Notes: generated from the sequence alone by a model not told the origin. Counted from the stretch's first letter, positions 27,758-37,431 are shown. The stretch is 64,000 nt of DNA from Listeria swaminathanii (GCF_014229645.1 NZ_JAATOD010000002.1:458791-522790), one strand, 5' to 3'. Numbers and translations are program-made.

Positions 27758-28357
27758 ATGAAAAAAGAACAAATCAGTACTCAGTTTTATGAAGTAAACC
27801 CGCACACGATGATTATTTTTCCAAAAAAATCTGGAAGTATAGTCTATTCAGAAATTTATGAAGTTGATTCTCATTATACTTCTAAATTTACCCCGTTTGA
27901 GTTAATTAAAACCAGCTGTAACTTTTTCGGATCAAGCTATGAGGGTCGTAAAGAGGGAACGAAGCACTTAATAGGTGTCACCCATAAGCCACCTATTATT
28001 ATTGATCCCGTTACCTCCACTTATGTATTCCCAACAGTAGCACCAAGTTCAACAGAATGTATTTGGATTTTCCCGCAACATATTAAAGACTATCAAGCGA
28101 TTGGATTTAATCACACGCTAATAAGATTTTCTAATTTGGAAACTTTTGAAATTGATATGTCTTTAGCATCATTTAATAATCAAATCGCTAGAACCTCCAT
28201 GTTACATATGAAATTTTCTCAAAAAATGCGTATTATGGAGAGTAATTTCCCTTCAATGAATATGTTTTTCCCACCTACTACTCTTGCCGCTGAATCTAGA
28301 CGTTTCTACACTACGATGCTTCCTGATAATGAAGATCCAAAAGATCCAGAGCAGTAA
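27758..28357 (+). CDS. comK: Competence transcription factor ComK, uninterrupted
   Basis: This 199-residue ComK has the family core (YEVNPHTMIIFP; SCNFFGSSYEGRKEGTKHLIGVTHKPPI; SPTS-like TSTYVFPTVAPSS; CIWIFPQHI). ComK is the minor-groove-binding activator of DNA-uptake genes. The start is ATG 27758, with GAGGAG 9 nt upstream; a TTG nine bases earlier is in frame but lies on the site. The reading frame is intact from start to stop. In many L. monocytogenes strains A118-type prophages split this gene; here it is unoccupied. Confidence 0.95.
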   Translation: MKKEQISTQFYEVNPHTMIIFPKKSGSIVYSEIYEVDSHYTSKFTPFELIKTSCNFFGSSYEGRKEGTKHLIGVTHKPPIIIDPVTSTYVFPTVAPSSTECIWIFPQHIKDYQAIGFNHTLIRFSNLETFEIDMSLASFNNQIARTSMLHMKFSQKMRIMESNFPSMNMFFPPTTLAAESRRFYTTMLPDNEDPKDPEQ

Positions 28358-28370
28358 ACTCGAACTAAAT

Positions 28371-28403
28371 AAAAGCCAACTACAAATTATGTAGCTGGCT
28401 TTT
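28371..28403. terminator. Bidirectional terminator between comK and the Xre gene
   Basis: The stem AAAAGCCA-CTACA / TGTAG-TGGCTTTT with a 5-nt loop is followed by TTTT on the forward strand, and by U residues on the reverse. Confidence 0.85.
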
Positions 28404-28410
28404 CCTTAAA

Positions 28411-28758
28411 TTATTTTTTATTCTCAATCGCATCGGCAATTCGTTTTAACATCAATAATTCATCTTCTGAATATGTATATGGTAATTCTAAATACCATTT
28501 CTCAAGTTCAGGATTTCCAATTAAAGGAAAGGCGTTTACTGAATTTTTTTCTCGTAAGCCTGCTACATCATCTAATAAGAAATCTGTTGTTGTTCCAAGG
28601 ATTTCTGCTAATTTAGCCAAAATAAAGATTGGCGGTCGGTGGTTATCATTTTCATATTTGCTTATTGTGGATGCAGTTGTTCCAATTTTCATTGCTAATT
28701 GTTTTTGCGTTAATCTATTTTTCTTTCTCAAATGAATTAATTTTTCTCCAAATTCCAA
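28411..28758 (-). CDS. XRE-family helix-turn-helix regulator
   Basis: This 115-residue protein has an N-terminal HTH_3 domain (FGEKLIHLRKKNRLTQKQLAMKIGTTASTISKYENDN; residues about 2-58) and a short C-terminal region ending in LMLKRIADAIE, a common SinR/ImmR-like oligomerisation tail. The probable start is TTG 28758, with GAGGTG 6 nt upstream; the frame opens with GTG 28767. It is monocistronic. Its targets are unknown. Confidence 0.85.
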   Translation of the reverse strand: MEFGEKLIHLRKKNRLTQKQLAMKIGTTASTISKYENDNHRPPIFILAKLAEILGTTTDFLLDDVAGLREKNSVNAFPLIGNPELEKWYLELPYTYSEDELLMLKRIADAIENKK

Positions 28759-28817
28759 TACGCCCACCTCGCTTCATTTCCAGTATAGCAATTTTTCTGT
28801 CAGAATTCGAGAGATTA

Positions 28818-28859
28818 CTAAAAAAGAAATCGCCTTTTTAGTTTCAAAAGACGATTTCC
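28818..28859 (-). terminator. Terminator of the fru operon
   Basis: The reverse strand has a GAAATCG / CGATTTC stem with a ~19-nt AT-rich loop, followed by TTTTTT, just after the fruA stop codon. Confidence 0.8.
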
Positions 28860-28864
28860 TTATT

Positions 28865-30763
28865 TTATACAGTTGGTTTCTTACGTAGAACACCAATTAA
28901 TGCGGCACTGATTAATGTTCCAATAATAATTGCAATAATATAGAACCATGGTTGAGATACTAAGAAGATAACGAAAACTCCTCCGTGTGGTGCTAATACT
29001 TTAATATTCAAGAACATAACAATCGCACCTGTGATAGCACTTCCAGCAATGAAGCTTGGAATCATTCGAAGTGGATCTGCTGCTGCAAATGGGATAGCTC
29101 CTTCTGTAATGAATGAAGCTCCTAGAATTGAGTTAGTTAAGCCTGCATCACGTTCTTGAGGTGTAAATTTATTTCTGAAAATAAGCGTTGCTACAAAAGT
29201 TGCAAGCGGTGGTACCATACCAGCAGCCATTGTTGCTGCCATAATCGCACTACCTCCTGTTGCTACACTTGCTGCTAGGGTTCCGGTTGCAAAGATATAA
29301 GCTGCTTTGTTAATTGGGCCACCTAAATCGGCTGCCATCATAGCTCCGAGTAGCAATCCTAGAATAACTGCATTTGTTCCACTTAAACTATTTAAGAAAT
29401 CATTTAACCAAGTATTTAATGCGCTCATTGGCACATTGAGTAATAGCATTAAAAGTCCGACAATTAATACGGATAAAACTGGATAGAATAAAACTACTTT
29501 AATACCATCTAACGTTTTTGGTAACTTTTTAAGTGCTAATTTAACTAATTCTACTGCATAGCCTGCAAGGAAACCACCAACTAACGCGCCAAGGAATCCT
29601 GCGCCACCTACAGACGCCACTCCGCCTGCTACAAAACCGGCTACAAGTCCCGGTCTATCCGATATACTGTAGGCAATATAACCAGCAAATACTGGAAGCA
29701 TAAAACCAAATGCAACATCACCAATTTGTTTTAATAATGCTGGAATTTCATTGTATGAACCTAGTTTGGCAAGTTGATCTTGAGGCACACCTAACATTTG
29801 GTCAAGCATGAATGCAATAGCGATTGCGATACCGCCACCAATTACAAATGGCAGCATATGAGAAACACCACTCATTAAGTGTTTGTATATTTGTTGACCA
29901 ATTGAAAGGCCATCTGCGCTTTCTACTGCTTGACTGCCTTCTTCCGCTTTATAAACTGGAGCATTTCCTGAAATTGCTTCATTAATCAGTTCTTCTGGTT
30001 TATGAATTCCCGCTGCAACTGGTTTAGCAATTAAATGCTTTCCATTAAAACGAGGCATATCTACTTGTACGTCTGCTGCAATAATAACGCCGTCCGCTTC
30101 AGCAATTTCTTTATCAGTTAGGCGGTTTTCAACACCTCTAGAACCATTTGTTTCTACTTTAATTCGTACGCCTAATTTATTTGCTGTTTCTTGTAATTTT
30201 TCTGCAGCCATATACGTGTGGGCAATACCTGTTGGGCATGCTGTAACTGCTACGACTGATTTACCAGTATCATTATTAGCTGTTGGAGTAACAACTGTTT
30301 CTTCTGAGTCTTCTTGTTCATGATTAAAGAGATTGATTACTTCGTCTGGTGTTTTAGCGTCTTTTAAAGATTGAACAAATGCTGGATGCACTAATAATCT
30401 AGAAAGTGCTGCTAATGTTTCTAAATGTGTTGCATTAGCACCATCTGGAGCGGCTATCATAAAGAATAAATGCGCTGGTTGACCATCTAAAGCATCATAA
30501 TCTAATCCCTTTTCACTTTTAGCAAAAACAACTGTCGGTTCATTTACCGCTTTTGTTTTTGCGTGTGGCATCGCGATTCCTTCACCTACACCAGTAGAGC
30601 TTTGTGCTTCGCGGTTCATTATCGCTTCTTTGAAAAGAGCCTCATCATTAATTTTCCCTTTGCTTTTCAGTGAAGCAATCATTTCATCAATGGCAGCTTC
30701 TTTCGTCGTTGCTTGTAATGACATAATCATGACATCTTTGCTTAATAAATCAGTGATTCTCAT
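28865..30763 (-). CDS. fruA: PTS fructose transporter subunit EIIABC
   Basis: This 632-residue protein has the order EIIA (residues about 1-145; active His67 in GIAMPHAKT), EIIB (about 168-265; active Cys176 in VTACPTGIAHTYMAA) and EIIC (about 290-625, eight or more membrane helices; GPINKAAY motif). It imports fructose as fructose-1-phosphate. It is the last gene of fruR-fruK-fruA, one base after fruK. Confidence 0.97.
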   Translation of the reverse strand: MRITDLLSKDVMIMSLQATTKEAAIDEMIASLKSKGKINDEALFKEAIMNREAQSSTGVGEGIAMPHAKTKAVNEPTVVFAKSEKGLDYDALDGQPAHLFFMIAAPDGANATHLETLAALSRLLVHPAFVQSLKDAKTPDEVINLFNHEQEDSEETVVTPTANNDTGKSVVAVTACPTGIAHTYMAAEKLQETANKLGVRIKVETNGSRGVENRLTDKEIAEADGVIIAADVQVDMPRFNGKHLIAKPVAAGIHKPEELINEAISGNAPVYKAEEGSQAVESADGLSIGQQIYKHLMSGVSHMLPFVIGGGIAIAIAFMLDQMLGVPQDQLAKLGSYNEIPALLKQIGDVAFGFMLPVFAGYIAYSISDRPGLVAGFVAGGVASVGGAGFLGALVGGFLAGYAVELVKLALKKLPKTLDGIKVVLFYPVLSVLIVGLLMLLLNVPMSALNTWLNDFLNSLSGTNAVILGLLLGAMMAADLGGPINKAAYIFATGTLAASVATGGSAIMAATMAAGMVPPLATFVATLIFRNKFTPQERDAGLTNSILGASFITEGAIPFAAADPLRMIPSFIAGSAITGAIVMFLNIKVLAPHGGVFVIFLVSQPWFYIIAIIIGTLISAALIGVLRKKPTV

Positions 30764-30764
30764 T

Positions 30765-31688
30765 TTAGTTCCTCCCTGTTATTTTAGTTATCTTCACTTG
30801 TGGTAATAATTCGTCTATTAGTTCTTTTTGGGCTAAATCTGTTGAGAATGCTGTTGCTCCACCTGTTGCAACTCCTGCAGCAAATGCTTTAACTGGGTCT
30901 TTTGTTTTATCAAAAGTACCTACAAATCCAGCAATCATTGAGTCACCGGCGCCCACGGAATTTTTCAGTTCTCCTTTTAAGGCATCAGCGAAGTAAACAT
31001 CTTCTCCTGTAAATAGAAGCGCACCATCATCAGCCATAGATACGATTACATGTTGTGCACCTAATTCCAGGCATTTTTTTCCGTATGGAATGAGTTCTTC
31101 CACGCTATTTAATTTAACACCAAATAGTTCTGCTAGTTCGTGATGATTTGGCTTAATAAGGATTGGACGATTTGGCAGTGCATCTAGTAACTCTTGACCA
31201 GTTGTATCAATCATAAATTCAGCTTGTTTTTCTTTACAAATCTGGATTATTCTATTGTAAAAATCATTTCCAAGTGAAGGGGGTACGCTTCCAGATAAAA
31301 TAACAATATCGCCAGCAGTTACTTTATCCATCACTTTTAAAAATTCATTGATTTCATTTTCAGAAATTGCTGGCCCTAGACCATTAATTTCCGTTTCTTC
31401 TCCGTGTTTTAGCTTAATATTAATACGAGTGTCATCTTTTACTGTTACAAAACCGGTTTTTATACCTTCGTTTTGCAACCAGTCTTTGATAAAATTGCCT
31501 GTAAATCCACCTAAAAACCCTGTAGCAAGACTTGGTACGTTCAATTGACTTAGTACTCTGCTGACATTGATTCCTTTGCCACCAGGTAATTTATAATCTT
31601 GTTTCATGCGATTGAGTTCGCCAAGGTTTAGTTGGTCGATTTGCACAATATAATCAATTGATGGGTTTAAAGTAATTGTATAAATCAT
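30765..31688 (-). CDS. fruK: 1-phosphofructokinase
   Basis: This 307-residue PfkB-family kinase phosphorylates fructose-1-phosphate to fructose-1,6-bisphosphate. The motifs are the N-terminal GGKGINVSRVLSQL and the C-terminal VGAGDSMIAGFVGTF with the catalytic Asp. Its start overlaps the fruR stop codon by 4 bp and its stop abuts fruA, so the pathway (uptake, then phosphorylation) is coupled. Confidence 0.97.
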   Translation of the reverse strand: MIYTITLNPSIDYIVQIDQLNLGELNRMKQDYKLPGGKGINVSRVLSQLNVPSLATGFLGGFTGNFIKDWLQNEGIKTGFVTVKDDTRINIKLKHGEETEINGLGPAISENEINEFLKVMDKVTAGDIVILSGSVPPSLGNDFYNRIIQICKEKQAEFMIDTTGQELLDALPNRPILIKPNHHELAELFGVKLNSVEELIPYGKKCLELGAQHVIVSMADDGALLFTGEDVYFADALKGELKNSVGAGDSMIAGFVGTFDKTKDPVKAFAAGVATGGATAFSTDLAQKELIDELLPQVKITKITGRN

Positions 31689-32437
31689 TTTTCTACCTCG
31701 ATTATTTTAGTTTTTTGGATAAAGGATTCTTTTACCGCAGAAGGAATATAGTCTGTCACAATAGTTGCTTCTTCTATTGAAAACATTTTTGAAAAATTCA
31801 CTTCATTAAATTTTGTATGATCCGCTACAACAAAAACGCGATCAGCACGTTCTTTTGCAGCCCGTTTAACAAATGCTTCTTCCATATCAGGTGTTGTGTA
31901 GCCATGCTCCGGATGCATCGCATTAGTGCCAATGAAAGCTTTATCAAAATGGTAATTCTGAATATTATCTAAGGCAACGGCACCAATAATTGCTTTTGTA
32001 TGCACTTTCATTTTGCCGCCTAAAAGATAAGCATCAATATTTTGACGAACTAGTTCTTCGATATGGGTCAATCCATTTGTAACTACTGTGATGTTTCGAT
32101 TTGCTAGATGAGTAATTAATTCTAATGTTGTGGATCCTGCATCTAGATAGATACAATCATTTTCTTCCACTAAACTTGCACAGTATGCAGCAATTTCTTT
32201 TTTACTTTGAATGTTTTTGAATGATTTTTCATTCATACTTGGTTCTTGATTGTGAAGTTTTACAAGTTTTGCTCCGCCGTGTACACGCTGGATTAATCCT
32301 TGTTCTTCTAATTCGATTAAATCGCGGCGAATGGTCGACTCTGAGGTAGCAAGACCTTCAACTAATTCTTGTAATTTAATCACACCAAGCTTCTCAATAC
32401 TCTCCATAATAAGTTGTTTACGCTCTGCATTTAACAT
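31685..32437 (-). CDS. fruR: DeoR-family fructose operon repressor
   Basis: This 250-residue DeoR-type regulator has an N-terminal HTH (LQELVEGLATSESTIRRDLIELEEQGLIQRVHGGA) and a C-terminal sugar-phosphate sensor with DAGSTTLELITHL. The start is ATG 32437 with GGAGGAG 6 nt upstream; the frame opens at 32488. It heads the operon and should respond to fructose-1-phosphate. Two direct repeats upstream are its probable operator. Confidence 0.95.
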   Translation of the reverse strand: MLNAERKQLIMESIEKLGVIKLQELVEGLATSESTIRRDLIELEEQGLIQRVHGGAKLVKLHNQEPSMNEKSFKNIQSKKEIAAYCASLVEENDCIYLDAGSTTLELITHLANRNITVVTNGLTHIEELVRQNIDAYLLGGKMKVHTKAIIGAVALDNIQNYHFDKAFIGTNAMHPEHGYTTPDMEEAFVKRAAKERADRVFVVADHTKFNEVNFSKMFSIEEATIVTDYIPSAVKESFIQKTKIIEVEK

Positions 32438-32471
32438 TATTACTCCTCCATCCAAAGTTAGTTTATCATCT

Positions 32472-32511
32472 TTTTCTTTCAAAATCAACCGTTTTCATTC
32501 AAAAACAATCA
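32472..32511 (-). promoter_or_regulatory. Direct-repeat operator (FruR) and possible cre site before fruR
   Basis: Two direct repeats, TTTTCTTTCAAAATCAA (from 32472) and TTTTCATTCAAAAACAA (from 32492), start 20 bp apart, two helical turns, as DeoR-type repressors often require. The reverse strand also holds TGAAAACGGTTGAT, which matches most of the cre consensus for CcpA. Confidence 0.55.
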
Positions 32512-32655
32512 CTCGAATTCAAATCCATTCATATTATAACATGTAAATAGCCAGAAACCTTCATAATTCTTCATCCAGTGTTTTTCTTATACAGTTCTAA
32601 TTTTTAGCAGTATACTTGTACAGAAGATAATTTTTGGTATTAGGAGGAGTTATTC

Positions 32656-33981
32656 ATGCATAAGGAATTAACATTTGATCAATTAGATAGTTTTTCAAAA
32701 AAATGGCGTGAAAATCCAGATAAATTGGTATTTCAAGCTAGCATTATGAAAAATGGGATTAAAGCCGCTACTGAGAATCCAGCTTCCAAAATTAGCATTC
32801 AACCCGTTTTTTCTCATGAGGTTGCTACAGATAAAGTTTCCAATCAACAGCAAAGTGGTAGATGTTGGATGTTTGCAGCATTAAATACGTTTCGTCACAA
32901 ATTGAACGGAACGCTTGGTTTAAAGGATTTTGAGCTATCACAGAATTATACTAATTTTTGGGACAAACTAGAGAAAGCCAATTATTTTTTAGAAAATATT
33001 ATTGAAACAGCAAATAAGGATGAGGATAGTCGCTTAGTTTCATGGTTGTTAGATACACCACAACAAGATGGTGGCCAGTGGGATATGTTAGTTTCGATTA
33101 TTGAAAAATATGGGGTGGTTCCTAAATCTGCCATGCCTGAAACATTCCAGAGTAGCAAGTCGGCAGATTTAAACCATTTATTGAATGAGAGACTTCGTAC
33201 GGATGCGGTTATTTTGAGAAAGGCTGTCAATGACAAGAAAGATACTGCCAGCTTGAAAGAAGAAATGCTTGCTGAGGTTTATCAACTCTTGGTTATGACG
33301 CTTGGTGAGCCGCCGAAAGTATTTGATTTTGAATATCGAAATAAGGACAATGAATTTAAGCAAGATTTGCAAATTACTCCTAAAGATTTTTATGAACGTT
33401 ATGTAGATATGGATTTGAAAGATTATATTCCGCTTATTAATGCGCCGACTAAGGATAAACCTTTTAATCAGGCTTTCACGGTCGATTATTTGGGGAATAT
33501 TGTCAACGGAGCGCCTATTAAGTATTTGAATGTGGAAATGGATGTATTAAAAAAAGCTGCCGCAGATCAAATCAAAGATGGCGAGACTGTTTGGTTTGGC
33601 TGTGATGTTGGTCAGCTTTCGGAAAAAACTACTGGTATTATGGATACGGATATTTTCTTGTTTAATCAAACTTTTGGATTTAAAACGGCTATGACGAAAG
33701 CAGAGCGCCTTGATTATAAACACAGTATGCTCACACATGCGATGGTTCTAACTGGAGTAAATATTGCCGGTGGTGAGGTAAATCGCTGGAAAGTGGAAAA
33801 TAGTTGGGGAGAATCGATTGGTAACAAAGGCTATTTCGTTGCTAGTGATGCTTGGATGGATGAATTTACATTCCAAGTAGTTGTTCATAAAAAATATTTA
33901 TCTAAAGAATTACTCGAAGCCTTTCTTAAAGAGCCAATTGCATTAAAACCTTGGGATCCAATGGGCTCGCTGGCACTTTAA
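32656..33981 (+). CDS. pepC: Aminopeptidase C (bleomycin hydrolase family)
   Basis: This 441-residue papain-like aminopeptidase (peptidase C1B) has the catalytic Cys70 in QQQSGRCWMFAALN, the His in SMLTHAMVLTGVN and the Asn in KVENSWGES. Family members are cytosolic homohexamers whose C-terminal tail restricts them to aminopeptidase activity. The start has AGGAGGAG 7 nt upstream. Its 3' end overlaps the convergent DUF523 gene by 4 bp. Confidence 0.97.
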   Translation: MHKELTFDQLDSFSKKWRENPDKLVFQASIMKNGIKAATENPASKISIQPVFSHEVATDKVSNQQQSGRCWMFAALNTFRHKLNGTLGLKDFELSQNYTNFWDKLEKANYFLENIIETANKDEDSRLVSWLLDTPQQDGGQWDMLVSIIEKYGVVPKSAMPETFQSSKSADLNHLLNERLRTDAVILRKAVNDKKDTASLKEEMLAEVYQLLVMTLGEPPKVFDFEYRNKDNEFKQDLQITPKDFYERYVDMDLKDYIPLINAPTKDKPFNQAFTVDYLGNIVNGAPIKYLNVEMDVLKKAAADQIKDGETVWFGCDVGQLSEKTTGIMDTDIFLFNQTFGFKTAMTKAERLDYKHSMLTHAMVLTGVNIAGGEVNRWKVENSWGESIGNKGYFVASDAWMDEFTFQVVVHKKYLSKELLEAFLKEPIALKPWDPMGSLAL

Positions 33982-34421
33982 ATCGTAAATTCTGAAATGA
34001 TTTTTATGTCGTTCATTTGAAAAAGAGCTGCTGCTACGCCGGTACCGTCTTTTATTTTTCCGGAGAAGGTGCCGTCGTAAATAGCACAGCTACCGCAAGA
34101 TGGGCTTTTTTCCTTCATAATTATTTGTGTAATTCCGAGTTCTTTCATTTTAGCTAGAGTGAGGCTCGCTCCGTTTTTGTATTCTTCTGTTACATCTGTT
34201 CCCTGATTATCCACGACCTTGGCACGGCCTAACCAGACATCTTTACCGTCTCCGCCTACTATCTCTGCTGGAAACCTCGGTGTTGGCAGTCCACCTATAA
34301 CTTCTGGGCAAAAAGGAATTGCTTCGCCATTTTCAACCATTTGCTTTATTTTAATAATTTCTTTATCTTTTCCATCATATCTACAGGCAATTCCCGCTAA
34401 ACAAGCGCTTACTGCTATCAT
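33978..34421 (-). CDS. DUF523 family protein
   Basis: This 147-residue protein has the conserved cysteines of DUF523: ACLAGIACRYDGKDK, FCPEVIGGLPTPR, and KEKSPSCGSCAIYDGTFSGK. The pattern of cysteines suggests metal or Fe-S binding; function is not established. It starts with AGGGGGA 10 nt upstream of ATG 34421. It is convergent to pepC and separated from psuG by a terminator. Confidence 0.9.
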   Translation of the reverse strand: MIAVSACLAGIACRYDGKDKEIIKIKQMVENGEAIPFCPEVIGGLPTPRFPAEIVGGDGKDVWLGRAKVVDNQGTDVTEEYKNGASLTLAKMKELGITQIIMKEKSPSCGSCAIYDGTFSGKIKDGTGVAAALFQMNDIKIISEFTI

Positions 34422-34458
34422 TTGGCTTTTCCCCCTTTATTTATGTTTCATTTTAACA

Positions 34459-34491
34459 TAAAAAGCTGCCACCATTTATAGGCGACAGCTC
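34459..34491 (-). terminator. Terminator of the psuK-psuG operon
   Basis: On the reverse strand the stem AGCTGTCGCC / GGTGGCAGCT (with G-U pairs) is followed by TTTTT. Confidence 0.75.
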
Positions 34492-34499
34492 AGTAATCA

Positions 34500-35411
34500 T
34501 TAGATGTTTTGGTATGCTACGGCAATTTGTGTGCCGATTAATGCATTGTGTTTTACAAGTTCGATGTTGGCTTCAAGGCTCTTACCATCAGTTAACTCTT
34601 TTACTTTTCCAAGTAGGAATGGTGTCACGTCTTTTCCGTGGACGTGATTTTCTTCTGCTTCTTTAAGGGCTGTTTGGATTACATCGTTAATTACTTTTTC
34701 ATCCATGGCGAATTCTTCTGGAATTGGGTTTGTAATTACTGCGCCGCCTTCGATTTGAAGATCCCATTTTGCTTTAAGAGATTCTGCAATCACTTCTGGA
34801 GTATCGGCACGTAAAGTTAATTCTACATCACTTGAACGTGTGTAGAATGCAGGAAGTACGTCTGTTTGGTAACCAATTACTGGAACGCCTTTTGTTTCTA
34901 AGTATTCCATTGTTAAGTTTAAGTCTAGGATTGATTTAGCTCCGGCACAAACGACAGCAACATTTGTTTTTGCTAATTCTTCTAAGTCTGCTGAAACGTC
35001 CATTGTTGTTTCGGCACCACGATGAACGCCGCCGATTCCGCCAGTTACGAAGATACCAATTTCGGCTAGTTCAGCACAAATCATTGTTGCTGCTACGGTT
35101 GTTGCTCCAAGTTGTTTTGTTGCAATAAGATAGCCGATATCGCGACGAGAAACTTTTGCTACATTGCTGCTTTTAGCAAATAATTCTAGTTCTTCATCTG
35201 AAAGACCGATTTTAATTTTCCCATCGATTAAAGCGATTGTTGCTGGTACTGCGCCGTTATCGCGGATGATTTGTTCTACGTCACGCGCCATTTCCACGTT
35301 TTGCGGGTATGGCATGCCGTGCGAGATAATAGTAGATTCTAGAGCAACGATTGCTTTTCCTTCTGCTTTTGCTTGTTTTACTTCTTCGGATAATGATAGA
35401 TAATTTTTCAT
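34500..35411 (-). CDS. psuG: Pseudouridine-5'-phosphate glycosidase
   Basis: This 303-residue protein matches Psu[21 protein letters not shown], the catalytic region [31 protein letters not shown], and the C-terminal [19 protein letters not shown]. It cleaves pseudouridine 5'-phosphate to uracil and ribose 5-phosphate. Its ATG overlaps the kinase stop codon (4 bp), so the pseudouridine kinase and glycosidase are made together. Confidence 0.96.
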   Translation of the reverse strand: MKNYLSLSEEVKQAKAEGKAIVALESTIISHGMPYPQNVEMARDVEQIIRDNGAVPATIALIDGKIKIGLSDEELELFAKSSNVAKVSRRDIGYLIATKQLGATTVAATMICAELAEIGIFVTGGIGGVHRGAETTMDVSADLEELAKTNVAVVCAGAKSILDLNLTMEYLETKGVPVIGYQTDVLPAFYTRSSDVELTLRADTPEVIAESLKAKWDLQIEGGAVITNPIPEEFAMDEKVINDVIQTALKEAEENHVHGKDVTPFLLGKVKELTDGKSLEANIELVKHNALIGTQIAVAYQNI

Positions 35412-36526
35412 TTGAATTCCTCCAGGTCTTTTTGTAGTTGGGATGTCGATAAATTTTGACGAACGGTATACTCAGATTCGAGTGTTCGTGCAGCATTTAC
35501 GCTTCCCGCTTTTAAAATTTCTTGTAACGCTTTTCCTTCTAACCATGCGTAGATAACTGCGGAACAAAATGCGTCTCCTGCTCCTGTAACGTCGATAATA
35601 TTTTCAATAACAATCGCTGGTTCAAAAATGATACCCTCAGCTTGGTTTGCTGCAACCGCACCTTTACTGCCATTCGTGACAATGACGTTTTTCACGCCTA
35701 AGTCTAGCCATTTTTGTGCAGCTAAGCGCCAGTCTTCGTCACTTTCGATTGTCATTCCTAGGTGTGTTTCGGATTCATCTCGGTTGCAAATTAGCCAGGT
35801 CACGTGATCAAGCCGTTCTGGTAAATGAGACATTTTGGGTGAAGATACGGGAACTAGCACTAACGGGATGGAGTTAATCTCGGCGAAACTCCCAAGATAT
35901 TCTAAGGTTTCTTTCGGACAATTTAAATCAGCAATGATGGCGCTCGCTTGACTTAGCAAGCCTTCATTTTTTGCGAGTACGTCCGGAGTTAGGTGATCGT
36001 ATGCATCCATGTCCGCGAGTGCAACGAGCAAATCTCCATTGTTTTCGAGTACCGCTGTATAAGAACCTGTTGCGATGCTTGGAAATGCCGTGACATAATC
36101 TAAGTTCATATATGTATTACTGGCATTTTTGACAGCTTCCCAATCGGAGTCTGTTCCACAAGCAGTGAGTAATATAACTTCTTTTCCAAGGCGACCGAGG
36201 TTTTCCCCGACGTTTCTAGCAACTCCGCCAGCGCTTTGTGTTGAGCGCACTGGATTTGATGTAGCTAGTTGAGCCTTGTCTTTAATGTAAAACTTCCGAT
36301 CGACGTTTGCTCCACCTATACAAACAATTTGTTTTGCTTCATTTAAGATATAGGCTTTTCCTAAAATACGACCTTTTTTAATAAGGCCAGAAATAAGGTT
36401 TGCTACTGTCGGTCTTGATAAATCAAGGATATCAGCAAGTTCTTGTTGAGAAATGTAAGGATTTTTACGGATGGAATTGAATATTATCTCTTCCTTTTCG
36501 TTCATTTTCGCTTTATTATTCTCCAC
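35408..36526 (-). CDS. HTH-PfkB fusion, probable pseudouridine kinase
   Basis: This 372-residue protein has an N-terminal winged HTH (residues about 8-60; [31 protein letters not shown]) fused to a PfkB sugar kinase with [28 protein letters not shown] and [20 protein letters not shown]. Together with the overlapping psuG it forms the pseudouridine salvage pair. The start is probably GTG 36526, with GGAGGTG 9 nt upstream. The HTH may let the kinase regulate its own operon in response to the nucleoside. Confidence 0.9.
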   Translation of the reverse strand: MENNKAKMNEKEEIIFNSIRKNPYISQQELADILDLSRPTVANLISGLIKKGRILGKAYILNEAKQIVCIGGANVDRKFYIKDKAQLATSNPVRSTQSAGGVARNVGENLGRLGKEVILLTACGTDSDWEAVKNASNTYMNLDYVTAFPSIATGSYTAVLENNGDLLVALADMDAYDHLTPDVLAKNEGLLSQASAIIADLNCPKETLEYLGSFAEINSIPLVLVPVSSPKMSHLPERLDHVTWLICNRDESETHLGMTIESDEDWRLAAQKWLDLGVKNVIVTNGSKGAVAANQAEGIIFEPAIVIENIIDVTGAGDAFCSAVIYAWLEGKALQEILKAGSVNAARTLESEYTVRQNLSTSQLQKDLEEFK

Positions 36527-36609
36527 GATATAATGCACCTCCATTCCAAACTTTTGTTTTGATTTCAAACACATGTTTATTATATATGTAAATGCTTTCT
36601 TTTGCAAAC

Positions 36610-36656
36610 TAAAAAAGAAAATCTCCTTCTTTTTAGGAAGAAAATTTTCTTTTAGG
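36610..36656 (-). terminator. Terminator after the RsuA-like gene
   Basis: The reverse strand has AAAGAAAAT-TTCTTC / GAAG-GATTTTCTTT, followed by TTTT. It lies between the rsuA-like stop codon and the psuK promoter. Confidence 0.65.
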
Positions 36657-36657
36657 A

Positions 36658-37359
36658 TTATTTGTTTTGAAGGATAGCGAGTTCAGTTTCAGTCAATGGG
36701 CGGTATTCTCCGAGTTCAAGTGACTCGTCTAATTGTAAATTCCCCATTGAAATTCGTTTTAAATAACTAACTGTTTTCCCTCGAGCAGCGAACATTCTTT
36801 TGACTTGATGGAATTTACCTTCTTGGATAGTTACTTTTATTTCGTTTGGCGTGATAATTTCTAGGCGTGCTGGTTTGCAAGTATAGCCGTCGTCGAGTTC
36901 GATTCCTGCTGTAAAAGCTTCTACGTCGTCCGCTGTGACATCACCATCAATTTTTGCATAGTAGGTTTTATCAATATGTTTTTTAGGTGATAGTAAATTG
37001 TGAGCGAGTGTGCCGTCATTCGTGATAATAAGCAAGCCTTCTGTATCTTTGTCTAACCTGCCGACCGGAAAAGGATCAGTGAGGGTGTCTTCTTGGGCGA
37101 GCAAATCGATGACGGTTTCTGACACGTTATCCTCGGTCGCGCTCACGACATTTTGCGGTTTATGAAGCATAAAATATACAAATTCTTGGTAAATAACTGG
37201 AGTTCCGTGGACGGTTATTTGGTCCTTCTCTGGATTTACTTGGGTTTTGCTATCTTTTTGGATTGTGCCATTAACGACAACTGCCCCGGATTTAAGTAGT
37301 GGTTTCACTTCTCTGCGACTCCCGAAACCTGTATGTGACAATAATTTATCTAAGCGCAT
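36658..37359 (-). CDS. RsuA-family 16S rRNA pseudouridine synthase
   Basis: This 233-residue protein has an N-terminal S4 domain (MRLDKLLSHTGFGSRREVKPLLKSGAVVVNG) and the catalytic motif GRLDKDTEGLLIITNDG (Asp in GRLD), then EGKFHQVKRMFAARGKTV. It modifies a uridine in small-subunit rRNA. ATG 37359 has AAAGGAG 8 nt upstream; the frame is open to 37410 without a site. Confidence 0.95.
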   Translation of the reverse strand: MRLDKLLSHTGFGSRREVKPLLKSGAVVVNGTIQKDSKTQVNPEKDQITVHGTPVIYQEFVYFMLHKPQNVVSATEDNVSETVIDLLAQEDTLTDPFPVGRLDKDTEGLLIITNDGTLAHNLLSPKKHIDKTYYAKIDGDVTADDVEAFTAGIELDDGYTCKPARLEIITPNEIKVTIQEGKFHQVKRMFAARGKTVSYLKRISMGNLQLDESLELGEYRPLTETELAILQNK

Positions 37360-37388
37360 GGGTTGGCTCCTTTTTTCTTTTATTGTAA

Positions 37389-37424
37389 CAAAAAAACGAA
37401 GCTTCCTCAAAGGCGCTCCGTTTT
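37389..37424 (-). terminator. Terminator of the ytmI-like operon
   Basis: On the reverse strand the stem ACGGAGCGCC / GGAAGCTTCGT (G-U pairs) is followed by TTTTTTT. It ends the leftward operon that runs from 44159. Confidence 0.65.
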
Positions 37425-37431
37425 CTTCCTA

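Noticed and set aside
27758..28357. Exact position of the A118-type phage attachment core in comK
   Set aside because: The core is only 3 bp (GGA) and occurs more than once; 27929-27931 is one candidate, but I could not fix it without an occupied sequence.
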